Part shown: one piece after another, positions 60,454 to 64,000 of the stretch | How the letters are laid out: each line of letters starts with the position of its first letter | Position numbering within the stretch: the first letter of the stretch is position 1 | Assembly (NCBI RefSeq): GCF_041261445.1 | Contig: NZ_JBGCCU010000017.1 | Location: 1-64,000 of the forward strand | Source: Catenulispora sp. EB89 | GTDB taxonomy: Bacteria > Actinomycetota > Actinomycetes > Streptomycetales > Catenulisporaceae | Direction of reading: 5' to 3' | Length of the DNA stretch: 64,000 nucleotides | The notes under the pieces: model-generated | What the model saw: only the letters and a program-made list of their open reading frames with translations | Told to the model about the DNA's origin: nothing | Database searches by the model: none | Program-made: the position numbers and the translations under genes

Positions 60454-61658
60454 TCAGCGCTCGGTGGCCTCGGGCATCAGGTCGTCGGCGGTCGCCATCC
60501 CGGACCGCCAGACCGAGCGAGCGATGATCTTGCTCAGGTCGGCACGGTGGCGGTGGCGCACCGCGATGTCGGTGCACTCCTCCATCAGCCCCTCGGACAG
60601 CGTGGTCGGCTTCAGACCCAGGGCCAGGAACTGGTCGTTGCACACGTTCAGGTCGTTCCGGTCCGCCTCCTGCCGCGGGTTGGGCAGGTTCGCGACCTCG
60701 ACCCCGGTCATCTCGCTCACCAGCTTCGCCAGCTCGGCGACCCGGTAGGTCTCGGTGACCTGGTTGAACACTCGCGGCCGGGGCCGTCCGGCGGATTCTC
60801 GATGGCCAGCTCGACACACCGCACGGTGTCCCGGATGTGGATGAACGCCCGGGTCTGGCCGCCGCTGCCGTGCACGGTCAGCGGGTGGCCGATCGCGGCC
60901 TGCATGAGGAAGCGGTTGAGGACCGTGCCGTAGTCGCCGTCGTAGTCGAAGCGATTGACCAGGCGGTGGTCCAGGACCGTCTGCGGGGTCTGGGTCCCCC
61001 ACACGATGCCCTGGTGCAGGTCGGTGATGCGCAGCCGGTCGTTCTTCGCGTAGAAGCCGAACATCAGCTGGTCCAGAGTCTTGGTGAGGTGGTAGACCGA
61101 ACCGGGGTTGGCCGGGTGCAGGATCTCGCGCGGGATGTCGCCGGTGGGCGTCGGCACCTTCACGGTCAGGTAGCCCTCGGGGATCGGGGCCGATCCCGAC
61201 CAGCCGTACCCGTAGACGCCCATCGTTCCGAGGTGCACCACCGCGGCGTCGACGCCGGTGGTGACGAGCGCGGACAGCAGGTTGTGCGTGGCCCGCACGT
61301 TGTTGTCGACCGTGTAGCACTTGGCCTGCGGCGACCGCATCGAGTACGGAGCCGCCCGCTGCTCGGCGAAGTGCACGATGGCCTCGGGCCGGAGCTCGGC
61401 GAGCAGCGCGGCGAGCCGCTCGTACTCGGTCGCCAGGTCCAGGCGGACGAAGCCGATGTCGCGGCCGGAGACCGACTTCCAGGCCCGGAGCCGCTCGCCC
61501 ATCGGGCGGATCGGGGTCAGCGACTCGACTTCGAGCTCGAGGTCGATCACCCGCCGGCTGAGGTTGTCGACGATGGTGACGTCGTGGCCGCGGTCGGACA
61601 GGTGCAGGGACGTCGGCCAGCCGCAGAAGCCGTCGCCGCCGAGAACGAGGATGCGCAT
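60454..61658 (-). pseudogene. sqdB: UDP-sulfoquinovose synthase, interrupted by a one-base frameshift
   Basis: An extended SDR/epimerase of about 400 residues that makes UDP-sulfoquinovose from UDP-glucose and sulfite. The frame from 61658 shows GGDGFCGWPTSLHLSDRGHD, HFAEQRAAPYSMRSP, Thr145 in HLGTMGVYGYG, Y189-x3-K193, TDLHQGIVWGTQT, NRFDYDGDYGTVLNRF and GQTRAFIHIRDTV, the full SQD1/SqdB signature. At about 60773 (after residue 295) the frame is lost; homology continues in the next frame as RVFNQVTETYRVAELAKLVS, LPNPRQEADRNDL and LGLKPTTLSEGL to a stop at 60454. One missing base in a GC run explains it: sequencing error or true inactivation. Confidence 0.88.
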
Positions 61659-62208
61659 TCGAATCCACTCCTTGAGATCGTTTGAACGGGGGTCCCGGCG
61701 CGGCGCTCGGGGCGCGGGCGGGCCGGACGTCCGTCCGGCGGCCGGGGTGCGGCCTGCCGGAACGATGATGAGTGGACTGTTAGGAAACCTTCTTTACTTG
61801 GACTCGGGGGCACCGTAGGGCAGCCGTCGAGGGCGTGTCAAGGAGCTGCGAAAGACGATCTTCCGGCTGCTCCTGGCGCCGCGTCGGCCTTCCGCACTGT
61901 GGAACCGCCGCCTCGGTAGCGGGGCGGAAGGTCACAAAGGCCTGGTATGCACCGCAGGACAGTCACCGTACGCAGCGATGCTTGACGGTTCCGTCACGGG
62001 CGAGTATCACTGGTGGTGGGCTTGTTAGGAAACTTGCTTAACTAAATCCGGCCCGGCGCCCTGATCCTCCCACCCTTCTCGGGCGCCGCCGGCCGACTCA
62101 CGCCGTCAGTACCGGCACTGACCGCGTCCCGCGTCATCCGCCACCTTCCATCACGCCCTGAATCTCAGCGCCGGACACCGGGCGTACGCCTGCAGGAGTC
62201 TGCGATCC
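61659..62208. promoter_or_regulatory. 550-bp divergent intergenic region with paired GTTAGGAAAC motifs
   Basis: No gene is visible between sqdB (minus) and cysD (plus). Two related elements on the same strand stand out: GTTAGGAAACCTTCTTTAC at 61779-61797 and GTTAGGAAACTTGCTTAAC at 62024-62042, sharing 14-15 of 19 positions. The second is an imperfect palindrome. TTAGGAAA-TTTCCTAA-like motifs occur upstream of secreted and carbohydrate genes in actinomycetes, so a shared regulator of sqdB and cysDN is plausible. Promoter boxes are not clear. An AAGGAG ribosome site for sqdB is at 61670-61675. Confidence 0.55.
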
Positions 62209-63126
62209 ATGCCATCGACATCGCGCGGCACCATGGCCGCGACCACCCTGGACGCCTTGGAATCCGAGGCCGTCCACATCTTCCGGGAGGCGGCCGGCGA
62301 GTTCGAACGACCGGTGATCCTGTTCTCCGGCGGGAAGGACTCGACGGTGCTGGTGCACCTCGCGGTCAAAGCGTTCTGGCCGGCGCCGGTCCCGTTCCCG
62401 CTGCTGCACGTCGACACCGGCCACAACTTCGAGGAGGTCATCGCCTTCCGGGACCGGGTCGCGGCGCACTACGACCTGCGCCTTGAGGTGGTGCGGGTCC
62501 AGGACTGGATCGACGACGGCCGACTGGCCGAGCGTGCCGACGGTCTCCGCAACCCGCTGCAGACGGTCCCGCTGCTGGACGCCATCAGATCCCTGCGATG
62601 CGACGCGGCCTTCGGCGGCGGACGACGGGACGAGGAACGGGCTCGGGCCAAGGAGCGGATCTTCAGCCTGCGCAACGGATTCGGGCAGTGGGAGCCGCGC
62701 CGGCAGCGTCCGGAGCTGTGGAACATCTACAACGGCCGGCACCGGGTCGGCGAGCACGTCCGGGTGTTCCCGCTGTCGAACTGGACCGAGCGGGACGTCT
62801 GGCGCTACGTCGAGCGGGAGGACATCGAACTGCCGTCGATCTACTACTCGCACCGGCGTACCGTCTTCCGCCGATCCGGCATGTGGCTGACGGCCGGTCC
62901 GTGGGGCGGCGCTCGCGAAGGCGAGGACGTTCGGGAACTGACCGTGCGCTACCGGACCGTCGGCGACGGCTCCTGCACCGGGGCCGTGGAGTCCTCGGCC
63001 GCGACCGTGGCCGAGGTGATCGCCGAGGTGGCGGCCAGCCGGCTCACCGAGCGGGGTGCGAGCAGGGCGGACGACCTGGTGTCGGAGGCCGCGATGGAGG
63101 ACCGGAAGCGATTGGGGTACTTCTGA
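62209..63126 (+). CDS. cysD: Sulfate adenylyltransferase subunit 2 (CysD)
   Basis: A 305-residue PP-loop ATP pyrophosphatase-type enzyme. SGGKDS at 40-45 binds ATP, followed by LLHVDTGHNFEEVIAFRD, FGGGRRDEERARAKERIFSL, WNIYNGRH, FPLSNWTERDVWRY and the GDGSCTGAVES block, all CysD hallmarks. With CysN it forms adenosine 5'-phosphosulfate from ATP and sulfate in the cytoplasm. GGAG lies 9 bases before the ATG; a second ATG at 62233 is possible. It joins cysN by a TGATG junction. Confidence 0.96.
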   Translation: MPSTSRGTMAATTLDALESEAVHIFREAAGEFERPVILFSGGKDSTVLVHLAVKAFWPAPVPFPLLHVDTGHNFEEVIAFRDRVAAHYDLRLEVVRVQDWIDDGRLAERADGLRNPLQTVPLLDAIRSLRCDAAFGGGRRDEERARAKERIFSLRNGFGQWEPRRQRPELWNIYNGRHRVGEHVRVFPLSNWTERDVWRYVEREDIELPSIYYSHRRTVFRRSGMWLTAGPWGGAREGEDVRELTVRYRTVGDGSCTGAVESSAATVAEVIAEVAASRLTERGASRADDLVSEAAMEDRKRLGYF

Positions 63127-64000
63127 TGGCTGCCGAGTACATGCACCAGGACCTGCTGAGGTTGGCCACCGCGGGGAGCGTCGACGACGGTAAATCGACA
63201 CTGGTCGGCCGCCTTCTCTACGACACCAAGTCGGTGCTGGCCGACCAGTTGGACGCGGTCCACCGGGCCAGCGTCGACCGCGGCCTGACCACCCCGGACC
63301 TGGCGCTGCTGGTGGACGGTCTGCGCTCGGAGCGCGAGCAGGGCATCACGATCGACGTGGCGTACCGCTACTTCGCCACGGCGCACCGCTCCTTCATCCT
63401 GGCCGACACGCCGGGGCACGTGCAGTACACCCGGAACACCGTCACCGGCGCGTCCACCGCACAGGTGGCGATGGTCCTGGTGGACGCACGCAAGGGCGTG
63501 GTGGCGCAAACCCGCCGGCACACCGCGGTGCTCGCCCTGATGGGAGTGCCGAAGCTGGTGCTGGCGGTCAACAAGATCGACCTGGTCGACCACGACGAAT
63601 CGGCGTTCGCCCCGATCGCCAAGGAGTTCCTGGCGCACGCGACGGCGCTGGGCTACGCGGAGTCGGACGTGCTGGCCGTCCCGGTGTCGGCGCTGGTCGG
63701 CGACAACGTCGTCGAGCCGTCCCCGCGGACGCCCTGGTACACCGGGCCGACTCTGCTGCGTCACCTGGAGACCGTGTCGGTGGCGCCGGAAGTCCACGAC
63801 GCGCCGCTGCGCTTCCCGGTGCAGCACGTCATCAGGCCACGTACTTCCGAGCATCCGGAGTACCGCGGCTACGCCGGCCAGATCGCCGCGGGCACCGCGA
63901 CCGTCGGCGACGAGGTTCTGGTGCTGCCGGCCGGAATTCGCAGCACCCTGACCGGCATCGACACCATGGACGGTCCGCTGACCGAGGCCGGCGTCGGCCG
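63126..64000 (+). CDS. cysN: Sulfate adenylyltransferase subunit 1 (CysN), truncated by window edge
   Basis: The first 291 codons of the GTPase subunit. P-loop GSVDDGKS at 17-24, DTPGH at 94-98, NKID at 149-152, plus the EREQGITIDVAYRYF switch I. Domain 2 starts near 235 (RFPVQHVIRPRTSEHPEYRG). GTP hydrolysis drives APS synthesis by CysD. Whether an APS kinase domain (CysC) is fused at the C-terminus cannot be seen because the gene runs off the window. Confidence 0.96.
   Translation, partial: MAAEYMHQDLLRLATAGSVDDGKSTLVGRLLYDTKSVLADQLDAVHRASVDRGLTTPDLALLVDGLRSEREQGITIDVAYRYFATAHRSFILADTPGHVQYTRNTVTGASTAQVAMVLVDARKGVVAQTRRHTAVLALMGVPKLVLAVNKIDLVDHDESAFAPIAKEFLAHATALGYAESDVLAVPVSALVGDNVVEPSPRTPWYTGPTLLRHLETVSVAPEVHDAPLRFPVQHVIRPRTSEHPEYRGYAGQIAAGTATVGDEVLVLPAGIRSTLTGIDTMDGPLTEAGVG

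Noticed and set aside
60717-61658. A shorter, complete epimerase ending in RECSTRSPRPTGSPSWRSW.
   Set aside because: The ending is a frameshift artefact: SqdB homology continues in the neighbouring frame to 60454.

Overview
The window is very GC-rich and gene-dense, with many GTG starts, 1-4 bp start/stop overlaps and lineage-typical families (LuxR-type two-component pairs, an AfsR/SARP regulator, an ECF41-like sigma factor, DUF6230/DUF6114 membrane and exported proteins, Tat-exported phosphoesterase). This points to a chromosome segment of a soil actinomycete. A Catenulispora/Streptomyces-like organism is my inference from gene content; nothing in the window names a species.

Layout. 1-610: transposase debris beside a tRNA-Leu(UAA). 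0.95-6.8 kb: DUF4287 protein, thiolase, a kinase/response-regulator pair, and a divergent TetR/short-chain dehydrogenase pair. 6.9-14.8 kb: a second kinase/regulator pair, a serine beta-lactamase-fold protein with a membrane tail, an ECF41-like sigma factor, a Nudix hydrolase, a type II NADH dehydrogenase and a lipoprotein. 15-22.6 kb: a five-gene catabolic operon (2-hydroxyacid dehydrogenase, sugar-binding lipoprotein, two permeases, secreted beta-helix protein) facing a DeoR-LacI hybrid regulator; a perfect tandem 10-mer lies between them. 22.7-30.3 kb: hexapeptide acyltransferase, zinc-finger rhomboid, MazG-Nudix fusion, alpha/beta hydrolase, a 969-residue AfsR-type regulator, metallo-beta-lactamase and GNAT. 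30.5-41 kb: LacI regulator, a decayed fragment, a sigma-like membrane protein, a repeat-filled 0.58 kb gap, an Rrf2/NmrA-like pair, a third kinase/regulator pair split by an opposing gene, and a divergent LysR/secreted-protein pair.

41.1-45.9 kb is the most distinctive part: a tightly overlapping run of three DUF6230-type exported proteins, two DUF6114-type membrane proteins and one other secreted protein, preceded by a small type I signal peptidase. I read it as a possible dedicated export/surface-assembly system, analogous in architecture to SipW/TasA. 46-49.5 kb is a complete alkane hydroxylase operon (alkB, an AlkG1-type and an AlkG2-type rubredoxin, rubredoxin reductase) with a divergent TetR gene and a textbook promoter. 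49.6-54.5 kb: DUF2804 protein, a nitrilase-fold protein lacking the catalytic cysteine, a Tat-exported phospholipase C-like enzyme, TetR, and a TetR pseudogene.

54.7-64 kb: a membrane-fusion protein, a family 2 glycosyltransferase and two paralogous secreted proteins form an overlapping export/polymer operon. Upstream lie a UDP-sulfoquinovose synthase gene (sqdB) interrupted by a one-base frameshift and the divergent cysD-cysN genes for sulfate activation. Together they suggest a sulfur-containing glycan or glycolipid made and exported here, with the caveat that sqdB is broken as written.
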